This document shows positions 16,304 through 24,835 of a DNA stretch of 64,000 bases, piece by piece. How positions within the stretch are numbered: position 1 is the first letter of the stretch; each line of letters starts with the position of its first letter. The DNA is taken from NCBI GenBank assembly GCA_048359995.1, contig DBGCPK010000008.1, positions 1 through 64,000 of the forward strand. Reading direction: 5' to 3'. The stretch is from UBA3210 sp048359995 (GTDB taxonomy: Bacteria > Bacillota_I > Bacilli_A > RFN20 > CAG-449). The position numbers and the translations under genes were made by a program. The notes below the pieces were generated by a model that did no database searches, was not told where the DNA came from, and saw only the letters and a program-made list of their open reading frames with translations.

Positions 16304-17190
16304 TCGTATCTCTCTCCGGAATCCGCGAAAATCGCAAGAATCTTCTTATCGGCGTATTGATTTTCTACGGCGAGGTCCATCGCGACTTTCATCACCGCGC
16401 CGGAAGAAATACCGACGAAAAGGCTCTCTTTTCTGACCAATTCTTTTGCCGTATTCAATGCATCTTCGTCTTTGACAAGCGCGATCTTGTGAATCACCTC
16501 CTGATTCAGAATCGACGGAATGAAATTCGCACCGATCCCCTGAATTTTGTGAGGAGCCGCTTTTTTCAACGTGATCAACGGCGAAGAAAATGGTTCCACG
16601 CCGATCATTTCGATATTCAATCGGTGATCCTTGATATACTTTCCGATTCCCGAGATCGTTCCTCCGGTTCCGATTCCCGCGACGATGACGCGGACGTCCG
16701 GCAAATCGAAAAGAATCTCCCGCGCAGTTCGTTCGTAATGCGCCTTGACGTTGCTTGGATTATCGAACTGACCGACGATAATGCTGCCCGCGATCTGCTG
16801 ATGTAATTGCTCGGCTTTTTCCGCACATTGTTTCATTCCCCCGGAAACCAAAACGAGTTCCGCGCGATAATCCTTGATCAGCTTTCTTCTGGCTAACGAC
16901 ATGCTTTCCGGCATGACGATGATGCATCTCAAATCGAAATAATTGGCCAGACAAGCCAAAGCGATTCCGGTATTACCCGAAGTCGGTTCGATAATCGTAT
17001 CGCCCCGATGCAATTTGCCCTGATCAAACAAATCCTGAATCATCTGCAAGGCCGCGCGGTCTTTCACCGAACCGCTGAGATTGTTCTTTTCGATTTTCGC
17101 GTAAACGGACGCAGGAAGTCCTTCCGCGATGCGATTCAGTTTCACTATCGGCGTATTCCCGATCAATTCCAAAGTGTTATCCAATAACAT
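16294..17190 (-). CDS. cysK: Cysteine synthase (O-acetylserine sulfhydrylase)
   Basis: PLP enzyme joining sulfide to O-acetylserine. The Schiff-base lysine is Lys43 in SGSVKDRAA. The substrate loop is PTSGNTG near residue 70, the phosphate-binding loop is GTGGTISG near 175, and the C-terminal PLP-nitrogen-binding Ser lies in SSGA. The 298-residue length is normal. First gene of cysK-cysE, behind the promoter at 17238-17266. No T-box or S-box fold was recognised in the short leader. Confidence 0.94.
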   Translation of the reverse strand: MLLDNTLELIGNTPIVKLNRIAEGLPASVYAKIEKNNLSGSVKDRAALQMIQDLFDQGKLHRGDTIIEPTSGNTGIALACLANYFDLRCIIVMPESMSLARRKLIKDYRAELVLVSGGMKQCAEKAEQLHQQIAGSIIVGQFDNPSNVKAHYERTAREILFDLPDVRVIVAGIGTGGTISGIGKYIKDHRLNIEMIGVEPFSSPLITLKKAAPHKIQGIGANFIPSILNQEVIHKIALVKDEDALNTAKELVRKESLFVGISSGAVMKVAMDLAVENQYADKKILAIFADSGERYEWN

Positions 17191-17237
17191 ACTCTACCAT
17201 CCTGACTACTATTCTATAATATTTGAAATCCTCAATT

Positions 17238-17266
17238 ATTGTAGTGATAAAAGCCTAAGGATTCAA
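17238..17266 (-). promoter_or_regulatory. Promoter of cysK-cysE
   Basis: The minus strand has TTGAAT (17261-17266), a 17-base spacer and TACAAT (17238-17243). The predicted leader is about 40 bases. The region up to the divergent MATE gene carries no recognisable operator. Confidence 0.55.
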
Positions 17267-17368
17267 ATCTATTTTTACTATTTTGCAACAATTTTCGAAA
17301 ACGATTTTTCTTTTCGAGACGGTTTTCTTTTTCGGTTTCAAGTAAATATCGAATTTGCGTTTTTGCGC

Positions 17369-17396
17369 TTGAAAAAAGAGAAAATCATAGTAAGAT
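17369..17396 (+). promoter_or_regulatory. Promoter of the MATE exporter
   Basis: TTGAAA (17369-17374), a 16-base spacer and TAAGAT (17391-17396) lie 29 bases before the MATE ATG. The match is moderate. Confidence 0.45.
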
Positions 17397-17425
17397 ATCT
17401 AATTGTACATCAAAGGAAGTTGACG

Positions 17426-18790
17426 ATGAGTAAGCGTTTCGAAATGGATATGACTACCGGCAATCTTTGGAAGAAAATCCTTTTCTTCACGTTGCCTCTG
17501 ATGTTTACCAGTATTCTTCAACTTCTCTTCAATGCCTGCGATATCATCGTCATCGGGCGATTCCGCGACCATACCGCGCTGTCGGCAATCAGTTCCACCG
17601 GCTCGCTTATCAATCTAATCACCAATCTCTTTATCGGATTGTCTGTGGGAAGCAATATCGTCATGGCCCGATGCTATGGTGCGAAAGACAAGGAAAAAGC
17701 GGAAAAAGTCGCGCATACTTCGATCGTCGTTTCGCTGACGACCGGAGTTCTCCTCGGAATATTCGGGTTCGCCTTTGCCAAAGATCTTTTGATTTTGATG
17801 GGATCGCCTTCCGATGTCATCGATTTAGCGGCTACTTACGTCCGGATTTATTTTATCGGTATGCCGTTTAACCTGCTTTACAATTTCGGCAGCGCCTTGC
17901 TAAGAGCCGGCGGAGACACCAAGCGACCTTTGATTTATCTTTCCGTCGCCGGAGTCTTCAACATCGGCGCGAATCTTCTATTCGTTTTGGGATTCGGAAT
18001 GTCTACCGACGGCGTCGCTTACGCTACCGTAATTTCACAAATCATCAGTTCCGTGCTGGTTCTGATGACGTTGATGCGCGAAAAAAATTACTGCCATATT
18101 TCCATAAAATCCTTAAAACCGGATAAAAGAATCCTGTGGGAAATTACCCGAATCGGTCTTCCGGCAGGTTTACAGGGTACGCTCTTTTCTTTGAGCAACG
18201 TCATCATTCAGTCATCCATCAACTTCTTCGGTTCTTACGTCATGGCCGGAAACGGCGCGGCGAGCAACATCGAAGGATTTATCTACGTATGCATGAATGC
18301 GTTCTATCACGCCGCACTGTCCTTCACCGGTCAAAATTTCGGAGCGGACAAATGCGACAATATCCGCAAAATAAACAAATATTGTCTCTATTACGTTCTG
18401 CTCTTCGGAGGAATTCTCGGAGTCGGCGCTTATCTTTCCGCCGGAACGCTGTTGAGAATCTACACAAACGACGCGGAAGTTGTCCAAATCGGTATTATCC
18501 GGATGGCCATTCTCTGCGCCCCGTATTTTCTATGTGGGATAATGGACGTCATGGTCGGATCGCTTCGAGGATTAGGTCATTCCCTGATTCCGATGATCGT
18601 CTCATTGATCGGCGTATGCGGAGTGCGCTTGATTTGGGTCTATACCATTTTCCGAACAAATATGAATTTGGGACTGCTTTACGCCTCTTATCCGATCTCG
18701 TGGATTTTTACTTTTCTCGTTCTCTTTATCTGGTTTCAGCTCATTTACCGAAAAGAAATCAAGCCTCGTATTGCCGTTCAACCTCTTTGA
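17426..18790 (+). CDS. MATE-family efflux transporter
   Basis: Multidrug/toxic-compound exporter driven by Na+ or H+ with twelve predicted membrane segments; 454 residues from the ATG at 17426. The N-terminal MTTGNLWKKILFFTLPLMF and the two-fold repeated architecture, with the second half starting near PDKRILWEITRIGLPAGLQ, are typical of the NorM/DinF superfamily. An in-frame extension reaches back to 17129 but overlaps cysK and the promoter; AAAGGAAGT before the chosen ATG supports the short form. The substrate is unknown. Confidence 0.92.
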   Translation: MSKRFEMDMTTGNLWKKILFFTLPLMFTSILQLLFNACDIIVIGRFRDHTALSAISSTGSLINLITNLFIGLSVGSNIVMARCYGAKDKEKAEKVAHTSIVVSLTTGVLLGIFGFAFAKDLLILMGSPSDVIDLAATYVRIYFIGMPFNLLYNFGSALLRAGGDTKRPLIYLSVAGVFNIGANLLFVLGFGMSTDGVAYATVISQIISSVLVLMTLMREKNYCHISIKSLKPDKRILWEITRIGLPAGLQGTLFSLSNVIIQSSINFFGSYVMAGNGAASNIEGFIYVCMNAFYHAALSFTGQNFGADKCDNIRKINKYCLYYVLLFGGILGVGAYLSAGTLLRIYTNDAEVVQIGIIRMAILCAPYFLCGIMDVMVGSLRGLGHSLIPMIVSLIGVCGVRLIWVYTIFRTNMNLGLLYASYPISWIFTFLVLFIWFQLIYRKEIKPRIAVQPL

Positions 18791-18966
18791 TTTCCCCTTT
18801 TTTCTCCGTAGCTTTCTCTTGCATACCCTTGCGTTTTTTTGCGGAATCCTCTTTCGAACGCGGCATTTTGTCGGAATGCGCGAAATTTTTACGCGTACGA
18901 TAGAATTTTTTACTTTTTATGCTACAATTTTTTACATATGCAGGGAGACGGATTTCAATGGAAATT

Positions 18967-19122
18967 TCAAAGTTCAACCAAGTTAATGATGCGCTCGGAA
19001 AGATAGTTGCTTTGTTCGAGTTGATCTGCGTCATAAAAGCCATTGTATCCAAACCCGACATTGAAATAGTCATACCAAGACGAAGGGCCGACACAGACAA
19101 TTACAATTATTGAGAGGTTAGA
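18967..19122 (-). pseudogene. Possible gene remnant upstream of the GNAT gene
   Basis: On the minus strand a 51-codon open stretch without a start reads SSWYDYFNVGFGYNGFYDAD and continues to a TGA at 18967, bounded upstream by TAA at 19123. Its composition looks more protein-like than the competing 51-codon frame on the plus strand (ATG 18958 to 19113). It may be the 3' end of a gene carried along with the neighbouring acetyltransferase gene. Identity unknown. Together with 18791-18966, where I see nothing else, this fills the gap between MATE and GNAT. Confidence 0.3.
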
Positions 19123-19124
19123 TT

Positions 19125-19652
19125 ATGTATATAGAAACCGCACGGATGATCATCCGTAACTTTACACCGGAAGATGCCGCCGATCTGCACGAGATCTTCG
19201 GGGATGAAGAAACCATGAAGAACTGCGAACCGGCATACGACTTTGAAAAAACGAGGAAGTTTCTGACTTCCTTCTGCATTGGTCGAAAAGGTGCCGTGGC
19301 GGCGGTTCACAAGAAAAGCGGCAAGATGATAGGTTATATCCTTTTCAATCAATCCGAAACGGGTGTATATGAAATGGGTTGGATCTATAATCGTAGCTTC
19401 TGGAGGCAGGGCTATGCTTATGAGTCCTGCAAGGCAGTGATTGACTATGCTTTCGGAAAACTGAATGCCCACAAGGTATTTGCCGAAGCGATTGACACCC
19501 TTAAATCGGTTGGTTTGATGCAGAAACTGGGGATGCAGCTCGAAGGTATCCAGCGATGCCAGACCAAAGACGATCACGGCAACTGGGCAGACCTGTATTT
19601 CTACGGTCTTCTGGAAAATGATTGGAGAATAATCACGAATTCTCCGAGATGA
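19125..19652 (+). CDS. GNAT acetyltransferase, RimJ/RimL-like
   Basis: The 175-residue product fits the GNAT fold of the ribosomal-protein-alanine acetyltransferase type. It starts ETARMIIRNFTPEDAADL, has the acetyl-CoA loop region YNRSFWRQGYAYESCKAVID and ends with LGMQLEGIQRCQTKDDHGNW and DLYFYGLLEND. GAGAGG precedes the ATG. Codon choice seems different from neighbouring genes (fewer TCG/GGA-type codons, by eye), which together with the adjacent remnant suggests recent acquisition. The acceptor substrate is unknown. Confidence 0.85.
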   Translation: MYIETARMIIRNFTPEDAADLHEIFGDEETMKNCEPAYDFEKTRKFLTSFCIGRKGAVAAVHKKSGKMIGYILFNQSETGVYEMGWIYNRSFWRQGYAYESCKAVIDYAFGKLNAHKVFAEAIDTLKSVGLMQKLGMQLEGIQRCQTKDDHGNWADLYFYGLLENDWRIITNSPR

Positions 19653-19919
19653 CTTTTGCTTTTTCCGCAAACGGAGGCCTTTATCAAAACGTACAAGATC
19701 CGAATGAAAATGAGGAACTGAAAATGTGGTTAAAGCGTTTCGTCGCGTTCGATTTACTCGTCTTCCTATCCGCAGGAAATATACCGGATTATCCTTTCGC
19801 GCTTCTTTTCGTCGGTAATTGATGGCATACTTTTCTCTATTCTTTGTTCGATGATTTCCGTTTTTTCTTTCCGATATACCGATGTTTCTTTACGAAGTTC
19901 GGCTGAAAAAAGATAATTC
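19653..19919. other. Non-coding gap after the GNAT gene
   Basis: I see no convincing gene, RNA or terminator here. A 57-codon frame from ATG 19649 lacks a ribosome site and any recognisable motif. The region separates the rightward GNAT gene from the leftward aminotransferase. Confidence 0.4.
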
Positions 19920-21146
19920 TCACTCGTCCTTGATCGCTTTCTTGATCGCGCGAGCCAAGCCTTTGACTTCCTTTTGGGATATCGAGGCTAGCGAAACGCG
20001 GATTCCTCCGCTCATAGGGACGACAAAAATATTCCGGTCGGTCAATGCTCCGGCGACTTTATCGCTTTGAGAGCAAGGGATCAAAACGAAGAACCCATTG
20101 TGATACGGGTATGTAAACAAATTGACGAGTTCGGCTTCTTTCAAAAAAATCTTTGCCCGATCGTCGATCATCGAACGAAATATATTCAATTCGTTGTGAA
20201 TCTCTTCGCGAGACTTTTCGTCGGAAAACGCCTCTCCGACTATGCGACAGGCCATCGAGTTCGGAAGCGCCCAAATCGCGCGGGCCGTTCCTTCGCACGC
20301 CGACTTAAATCTTTCGACGGTCTCTTTCCGATTGGACAATCCGATCAAGGCTCCGCCTCTTAGTCCGTAGATTGACAAGGTTTTGCTCGCCGAAAAGGCG
20401 ATTTGAATCATGAATTGATCGCTTAAAGCGTCGATCATCATCCGGAAAATCGAATCGTACGATTCGCGGCTGTAATTGATATAGGCGATATCGTCGAGCA
20501 GAATAATCGGATGCTCTTTGGATTTCTCTTTCAAATAGGACAATAAATGCGCCCATTCTTCCACTTTCATCGTATAACCCGTCGGATTCTGACAAGGATC
20601 ATTGATCAGAAGATAGGCCCGTCGGTATTTTGCAAAGGATTCTTCGATTCCGCTTTTGACGGATTCCAAGTCGAAGTGGTCGTCTCCGTTGAAAAGATTG
20701 TATTCCTTAATCCGACATCCCGCTTGTCCGGCAATGCTGTCGTAATTGGACCAACGGATCGAAGGCATCAAAATTTCCTGACCGCGATCGCAGTAATTCC
20801 GCATACTCAGGCTGAGCGCGCCTGTTGCGCCTATCGTCGCAATGACGGAATGAAAACAGTGCGTCCTATCGACATTTTCGAATAGCCAAAGGTCCACGCC
20901 GTTTTCAAAGACTTCCCCTCCCGAAGAAGGTCCGTAACTCTTCGTCGAAGCATCCGCGGATTCCCTTATGATTCGATCTGCGATTTGGATATCCGCAAGA
21001 TTTTCGTTTTCATCGAAAAGCATACCGACGGTCGCGTTGATGATTTTTTTACCTTTACTCTTTGCCTTTCGAGCCAATGAATTCAAAGTCAGAATCTTGT
21101 CTCCGTTGACAATTTCAAAATGGTCTTTCGATAATAAATCTGCCAT
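19920..21146 (-). CDS. Class I/II aminotransferase
   Basis: PLP-dependent aminotransferase of 408 residues. The PLP lysine is Lys255 in FSASKTLSIYGLRGGALIG, the ring-stacking and binding residues lie in NDPCQNPTGY and ILLDDIAYINY (Asp218), and the substrate carboxylate arginine is likely in SGGIRVSLAS. It most resembles aromatic/aspartate-type enzymes. The DAP genes of this window lack their aminotransferase; this enzyme could serve there, but nothing links it except presence. Transcribed alone, with TTTACA and TATTAT-like boxes upstream. Confidence 0.85.
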   Translation of the reverse strand: MADLLSKDHFEIVNGDKILTLNSLARKAKSKGKKIINATVGMLFDENENLADIQIADRIIRESADASTKSYGPSSGGEVFENGVDLWLFENVDRTHCFHSVIATIGATGALSLSMRNYCDRGQEILMPSIRWSNYDSIAGQAGCRIKEYNLFNGDDHFDLESVKSGIEESFAKYRRAYLLINDPCQNPTGYTMKVEEWAHLLSYLKEKSKEHPIILLDDIAYINYSRESYDSIFRMMIDALSDQFMIQIAFSASKTLSIYGLRGGALIGLSNRKETVERFKSACEGTARAIWALPNSMACRIVGEAFSDEKSREEIHNELNIFRSMIDDRAKIFLKEAELVNLFTYPYHNGFFVLIPCSQSDKVAGALTDRNIFVVPMSGGIRVSLASISQKEVKGLARAIKKAIKDE

Positions 21147-21212
21147 AGATTATCCTCTTTCCAATAATAATATATTGCAAAAAAAACATTTGTAAAGCAA
21201 ATTGAAGAAATT

Positions 21213-22562
21213 TCAGGCTTCCGTCAAGGTTAACGGGGATGTCCAACACGTCATCGTTTTAGTCATCTCCGCGTCGAAATTCGGTCCGAACACGCCGCAG
21301 TTAAGGTATTCCTTGAAAGTTGCGTAGTGATCGTCGGTATAAACGGCAACCGGAGAGGAATTATAGGAAGAAGCGCCTTTATCCGAAGAAAAGCCGTACA
21401 ACCAGACCACCAGTCTCCCGACGCCTCGCGAAGACGAACTGTACGTATCGTCAAGCGCGATATCGCACTCGAAATAGAAAGGAGTCCCGGTATCGTCCCC
21501 TTGATAAGGTATCGCAGTCGCGTATCCGTCCGTTCGATCGTACGAAGAAACGCACCGCGTTTGATCTCCGAAAATCCGATAAGCCGTGCGATAGTTGTTC
21601 TTCGAAACATAATTCGCCGGATAAGTGCCGAAAGCGATGAAATAATTGGCCACGTCGACAGGAAGCGTGTACGCGGCAGATTCCGCGAGATCGGGGCTAT
21701 CGGCAACGTCTTCATAGGAATAATAGGTGTATTCGCGCGTTTCGGTAACGGAATAGTTTCCCGATTCAACTTGAATCGCCACAGGAAGCGTAACCGAACT
21801 GATTCCGGAAATCAGGTCTCCGCCGTAACTTTCGATATTGATTCTGACCTGATCGTCCCCCGAACCCAAATCCGGATTCCAAATCGCTTTGTAATCGCCC
21901 GAATAATAGATTTTTACCGATTCGATATGAAGATCGACCGTATCCGACTCGATCGAAAAATAGTTCGCTCCGCGGCAATATACTTCAAGGGTATTGGGAG
22001 TTTGAGAAGGAACGATCGGTTCACACGTTTCTTTTGTCCAATTCGCGCCGTAAGAAAGAAAACCTCCGTCGTCGAGCGAATCGGTAAAATAAGTAATATC
22101 CATCTTTTCAATGCCGTAAATCGGATTGATATTATAGAAAGAACTCTTCAACCCTTCGACGCCGGTGATACTGGTATATCCGACCAAACTGAGCAATTCA
22201 TCGGAAGATTTATTCGCGCGGTAAAAGCCGAATTCGACGGCAGACGAATAAAAAGTCCCCCAATTTCCGGTGGAATACGTAAACTTGCCGGAACCGACGG
22301 ACGAATCCAACGTCATCGTTTTCAATTTCCCGATATCCGCGCTGCTTGAAGGCGTTTCCGAGAAAAACGGCGAAGAGGCGACGGCATTCCCTTGCGAATT
22401 TTCCGAAGAAACCCCGAGAGAATTCGAAGACAATGCGGACGAAAAAATGTTCTCCTGAGATGCAAAGGAAGAAGATATTGAAGAACTTCCGTCGAAAAGG
22501 CGACAGGACGACAAAGTCAGCAAGACAGCTCCGATGAGCATAAACCCGTATTTTCTCTTCAT
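21213..22562 (-). CDS. Lipoprotein with barnase-like RNase domain
   Basis: Predicted 449-residue lipoprotein. The signal peptide ends LTLSSC (Cys20 lipidated), then a Ser-rich linker to ~75 and a beta-rich middle domain (~80-235) ending AVEF...YFSIESDTVDLHIESVKI, like carbohydrate-binding sandwiches. Residues ~305-425 resemble barnase: YPANYVSKNNY matches barnase PDNYITKSEA, FECDI matches READI (Glu365 for Glu73), SRGVGRLVVW matches FRNSDRIL (Arg379 and Arg383 for Arg83 and Arg87), and YTDDHYATF matches KTTDHYQTF (His412 for His102). All catalytic positions are kept. No barstar-like inhibitor is adjacent. Function on the cell surface is inferred. It follows the PTS-like permease by 8 bases. 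Confidence 0.7.
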   Translation of the reverse strand: MKRKYGFMLIGAVLLTLSSCRLFDGSSSISSSFASQENIFSSALSSNSLGVSSENSQGNAVASSPFFSETPSSSADIGKLKTMTLDSSVGSGKFTYSTGNWGTFYSSAVEFGFYRANKSSDELLSLVGYTSITGVEGLKSSFYNINPIYGIEKMDITYFTDSLDDGGFLSYGANWTKETCEPIVPSQTPNTLEVYCRGANYFSIESDTVDLHIESVKIYYSGDYKAIWNPDLGSGDDQVRINIESYGGDLISGISSVTLPVAIQVESGNYSVTETREYTYYSYEDVADSPDLAESAAYTLPVDVANYFIAFGTYPANYVSKNNYRTAYRIFGDQTRCVSSYDRTDGYATAIPYQGDDTGTPFYFECDIALDDTYSSSSRGVGRLVVWLYGFSSDKGASSYNSSPVAVYTDDHYATFKEYLNCGVFGPNFDAEMTKTMTCWTSPLTLTEA

Positions 22563-22570
22563 AATTCCTC

Positions 22571-23632
22571 CTAAACTTCAAGATCTCCCTTTTGTATCCA
22601 TTTAAACCTTCTGAATATCCGGTCTATCGCGAACACCAGAACCAAAGGAGCCAGAATCTCAAAGAAGATGATGATCAGATAAGTATTCAACTGATTTCCC
22701 ATCGATGCGATCGTACCGATCTGTCCGACCAATCCCGCCGTTCCCATTCCCGCGCCGGAACCCATACATTTAACTTTGATCAGGCAGGTAGACATCGGTC
22801 CTAAAATCATCGACGCCAAAATCGTCGGAAGCCATATCAACGGTTTTTTCAGAATATTTTTAAATTGAAGCATACTCGTTCCGAAGAAAATGGAAAGAAC
22901 CATACCGGCTTTATTGTCGTGAATCGACTGAACGGCAAATCCCACCATCTGCGTGCAACAGCCGATCAATGCCGCGCCGGAAGCGATCTCCAAACCGAGG
23001 CCATCTCCTGTGAAGACGATCGCGCCGATTGCCGCCGAAGAAATCGGTGCCGTCAACGCCATACCCATCAACGCCGCGATGATTACGCCCATCAAAAAAG
23101 GCTGATAGGTCGTCGCGATGTCGATCACGTACTGAATTCCGAAAGTAACGTAAATAAGCGGAAAGCGAATCAAAAGCGTAACGATCGAACCGACGGCAAT
23201 GCCGAAAAACGGAACGATCAGAATATCTACGGGAGTCTTTTTCCTCAACACGAGTTTCATCAAAAGAATTGTAGCGATTACCACGATATAGATCGTCAGA
23301 GGATCGCCGATTTTAAACGCATTTCCGTAAACGGGGCCTTCTTTGGTGATATTCATCGAAAGATAAGCCGCTAATTCGCCCACGCTTGCGACGACGATCG
23401 TTTTCAACGCGTCCATTTTCAGCATCAAAGCCACGCCTATACCGATACCGGCTCCCGTGAGGCATCTTAGACAAGCGGCTATATCGGCGAAAGTATCGTA
23501 AACCGTATCGATTCCTTGAAAAAAACCGCCGATCGTCGAAATGATCGTCGCGATAATCAAAGTGGCAAATAACCCATACGCCATTCCATTCAGCGATTGG
23601 ATCAAAAAATTGCTCGTCTTCTTTTCTTCCAT
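22571..23632 (-). CDS. PTS IIC-like membrane permease
   Basis: A 353-residue integral membrane protein with about eight to ten hydrophobic segments and Gly-rich loops such as MGSGAGMGTAGLVGQIG. It looks like the PTS_EIIC_2 group of putative sugar transporter subunits, which often lack dedicated IIA and IIB partners; none is present here. It begins a two-gene transcript with the barnase-like lipoprotein downstream. The substrate is not predictable, and assignment to PTS rests on overall resemblance, not on a phosphorylation site. Confidence 0.75.
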   Translation of the reverse strand: MEEKKTSNFLIQSLNGMAYGLFATLIIATIISTIGGFFQGIDTVYDTFADIAACLRCLTGAGIGIGVALMLKMDALKTIVVASVGELAAYLSMNITKEGPVYGNAFKIGDPLTIYIVVIATILLMKLVLRKKTPVDILIVPFFGIAVGSIVTLLIRFPLIYVTFGIQYVIDIATTYQPFLMGVIIAALMGMALTAPISSAAIGAIVFTGDGLGLEIASGAALIGCCTQMVGFAVQSIHDNKAGMVLSIFFGTSMLQFKNILKKPLIWLPTILASMILGPMSTCLIKVKCMGSGAGMGTAGLVGQIGTIASMGNQLNTYLIIIFFEILAPLVLVFAIDRIFRRFKWIQKGDLEV

Positions 23633-23668
23633 TTTGTACTCCGCTCGGACGGATATCCGGCTTTATCT

Positions 23669-23697
23669 ATTATATCGTATTTCAAAAAGCAAGTGAA
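23669..23697 (-). promoter_or_regulatory. Promoter of the permease-lipoprotein pair
   Basis: The minus strand carries TTCACT (23692-23697), a 17-base spacer and a consensus TATAAT (23669-23674), with the permease ATG about 37 bases after the -10. No second promoter is seen before the lipoprotein. Confidence 0.5.
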
Positions 23698-23755
23698 ATA
23701 AAATCGCGGGAGAATATGCGAGTGAGCAAGAAGTTCAATTGAAAATGCGATGCGA

Positions 23756-24286
23756 TTATTGAATTCGCTTGCCGCAGTAAGAGCAGAAACTTGCTCCGTC
23801 GTCGATCTGTTTGCCGCAGTAAGGGCAGTTCAAAACGATCTTTGAACCGCATCGGCTGCAATAAAGCGCGTCTTCCGGATTTTCTTCCCCGCAACGGGCG
23901 CAGATATTGACCTTGGAAGTCGCTTTCTTTCCTCTTAAAGCGTCGACGGTTTTCGACAATTCTTCGCGCGTTCCGTCGAGCATATAATTGGTGACATCCT
24001 TGGCAATCGGCGCCGTTTCTCCGGCAATGTATTCGCCGACTTCTTTCATATATCCGAATTTCAACAGAGAAGCACCGATACCGATCATCGGTAATCCGAT
24101 AAATAACAAAAAGAACAGATGCGGCATCGAAGCAGTTTCAAAGCTGAGGAAAAAGTCGATAAACCCGGCTATCGCCAAAATACCGCCGATCGGCAACACA
24201 ATCCACCCTGCCACTTTCATTTTCTTTTTGGCTTTCGGATGTTCTTTCAAATATTTTCGATAATCCTCTTTGTTTTTGTTTTCCAT
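23756..24286 (-). CDS. Membrane protein with two C-terminal zinc ribbons
   Basis: A 176-residue protein with a basic N-terminus, two membrane segments (~26-48 and ~55-75) and a cytosolic tail. The tail holds two Cys4 zinc ribbons: CARCGEENPEDALYCSRCG and CPYCGKQIDDGASFCSYCG. Such zinc-ribbon membrane proteins are widespread in Firmicutes and mostly uncharacterised. It is a single gene followed leftwards by the permease promoter. No function assigned. Confidence 0.75.
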   Translation of the reverse strand: MENKNKEDYRKYLKEHPKAKKKMKVAGWIVLPIGGILAIAGFIDFFLSFETASMPHLFFLLFIGLPMIGIGASLLKFGYMKEVGEYIAGETAPIAKDVTNYMLDGTREELSKTVDALRGKKATSKVNICARCGEENPEDALYCSRCGSKIVLNCPYCGKQIDDGASFCSYCGKRIQ

Positions 24287-24376
24287 TTATATCCCTCTTT
24301 AAAATTATATTATCTTTATTCATTTTATTTTTCAACATAAAATCCATAGGGTAATCCGAATATTTCCGAACAAGAA

Positions 24377-24416
24377 AAAACTCTATGTAGCTGATTTCAC
24401 TGGCACATAGAGTTTT
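24377..24416 (-). terminator. Bidirectional terminator after tRNA-Val
   Basis: AAAACTCTATGT (24377-24388) and ACATAGAGTTTT (24405-24416) form a 12-base-pair stem with a 16-base loop; A and T tracts flank it on either strand. It lies downstream of the two leftward tRNA genes and upstream of the zinc-ribbon gene. Confidence 0.7.
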
Positions 24417-24487
24417 CGTTTTCCGTTTACTTGGCGTAAGTCATTTTCCTTATGGCTCGCTTGCCTTTACACGGATTGCAATCTCGA

Positions 24488-24563
24488 TGGTGATCAATGA
24501 GGGGCTCGAACCCCCGACCTCTTCCGTGTGAAGGAAGCGTTCTCCCGACTGAACTAATTGATC
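24488..24563 (-). tRNA. tRNA-Val (anticodon CAC), CCA encoded
   Basis: The minus strand folds as a standard tRNA: acceptor GATCAAT/ATTGATC, U8-A9, D-arm GTTC/GAAC, anticodon stem CTTCC/GGAAG with loop TTCACAC, and T-arm GGGGG/CCCTC with TTCGAGC. It has discriminator A and an encoded CCA. Anticodon CAC reads GUG valine. A dedicated CAC valine tRNA is less usual in low-GC Firmicutes, which mostly rely on UAC. Confidence 0.92.
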
Positions 24564-24702
24564 AGAGCCATTACATAGTATCACGATTTCATCTTTTTTA
24601 CAAGTTTGTTATCAAATTATTTATAAGCCGGATCAAACAAAAAAACCGCCTTCCAGCGATTCCTATTCAAACCGAATCCACTAAATCCGGATTATTGCGA
24701 AA

Positions 24703-24779
<77 letters not shown>

Positions 24780-24790
24780 AACGCTTAATT

Positions 24791-24819
24791 ATAATAATAT
24801 AACGTTTCTTCAAAATCAA
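24791..24819 (-). promoter_or_regulatory. Promoter of the tRNA-Ile/tRNA-Val pair
   Basis: The minus strand has TTGATT (24814-24819), a 17-base spacer and TATTAT (24791-24796). This places the transcript start a few bases before the mature 5' end of tRNA-Ile. Confidence 0.5.
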
Positions 24820-24835
24820 TGCTTTTTTTATTTTT

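Noticed and set aside
17129..17425. In-frame extension of the MATE gene
   Set aside because: It overlaps the 5' end of cysK and both promoters; the ribosome site is at 17426.
18759..19100. 113-codon minus-strand frame under the MATE end
   Set aside because: It crosses the MATE 3' end, has no ribosome site and does not look like a protein in this frame; the other minus frame (18967-19122) looks better.
18958..19113. 51-codon plus-strand frame before the GNAT gene
   Set aside because: Weak ribosome site and no motif; it runs opposite to a more protein-like frame.
19649..19822. 57-codon frame after the GNAT gene
   Set aside because: No ribosome site and no recognisable composition.
21213..23632. 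Barstar-like immunity gene near the RNase lipoprotein
   Set aside because: None of the adjacent frames on either strand resembles barstar; an exported enzyme may not need one.
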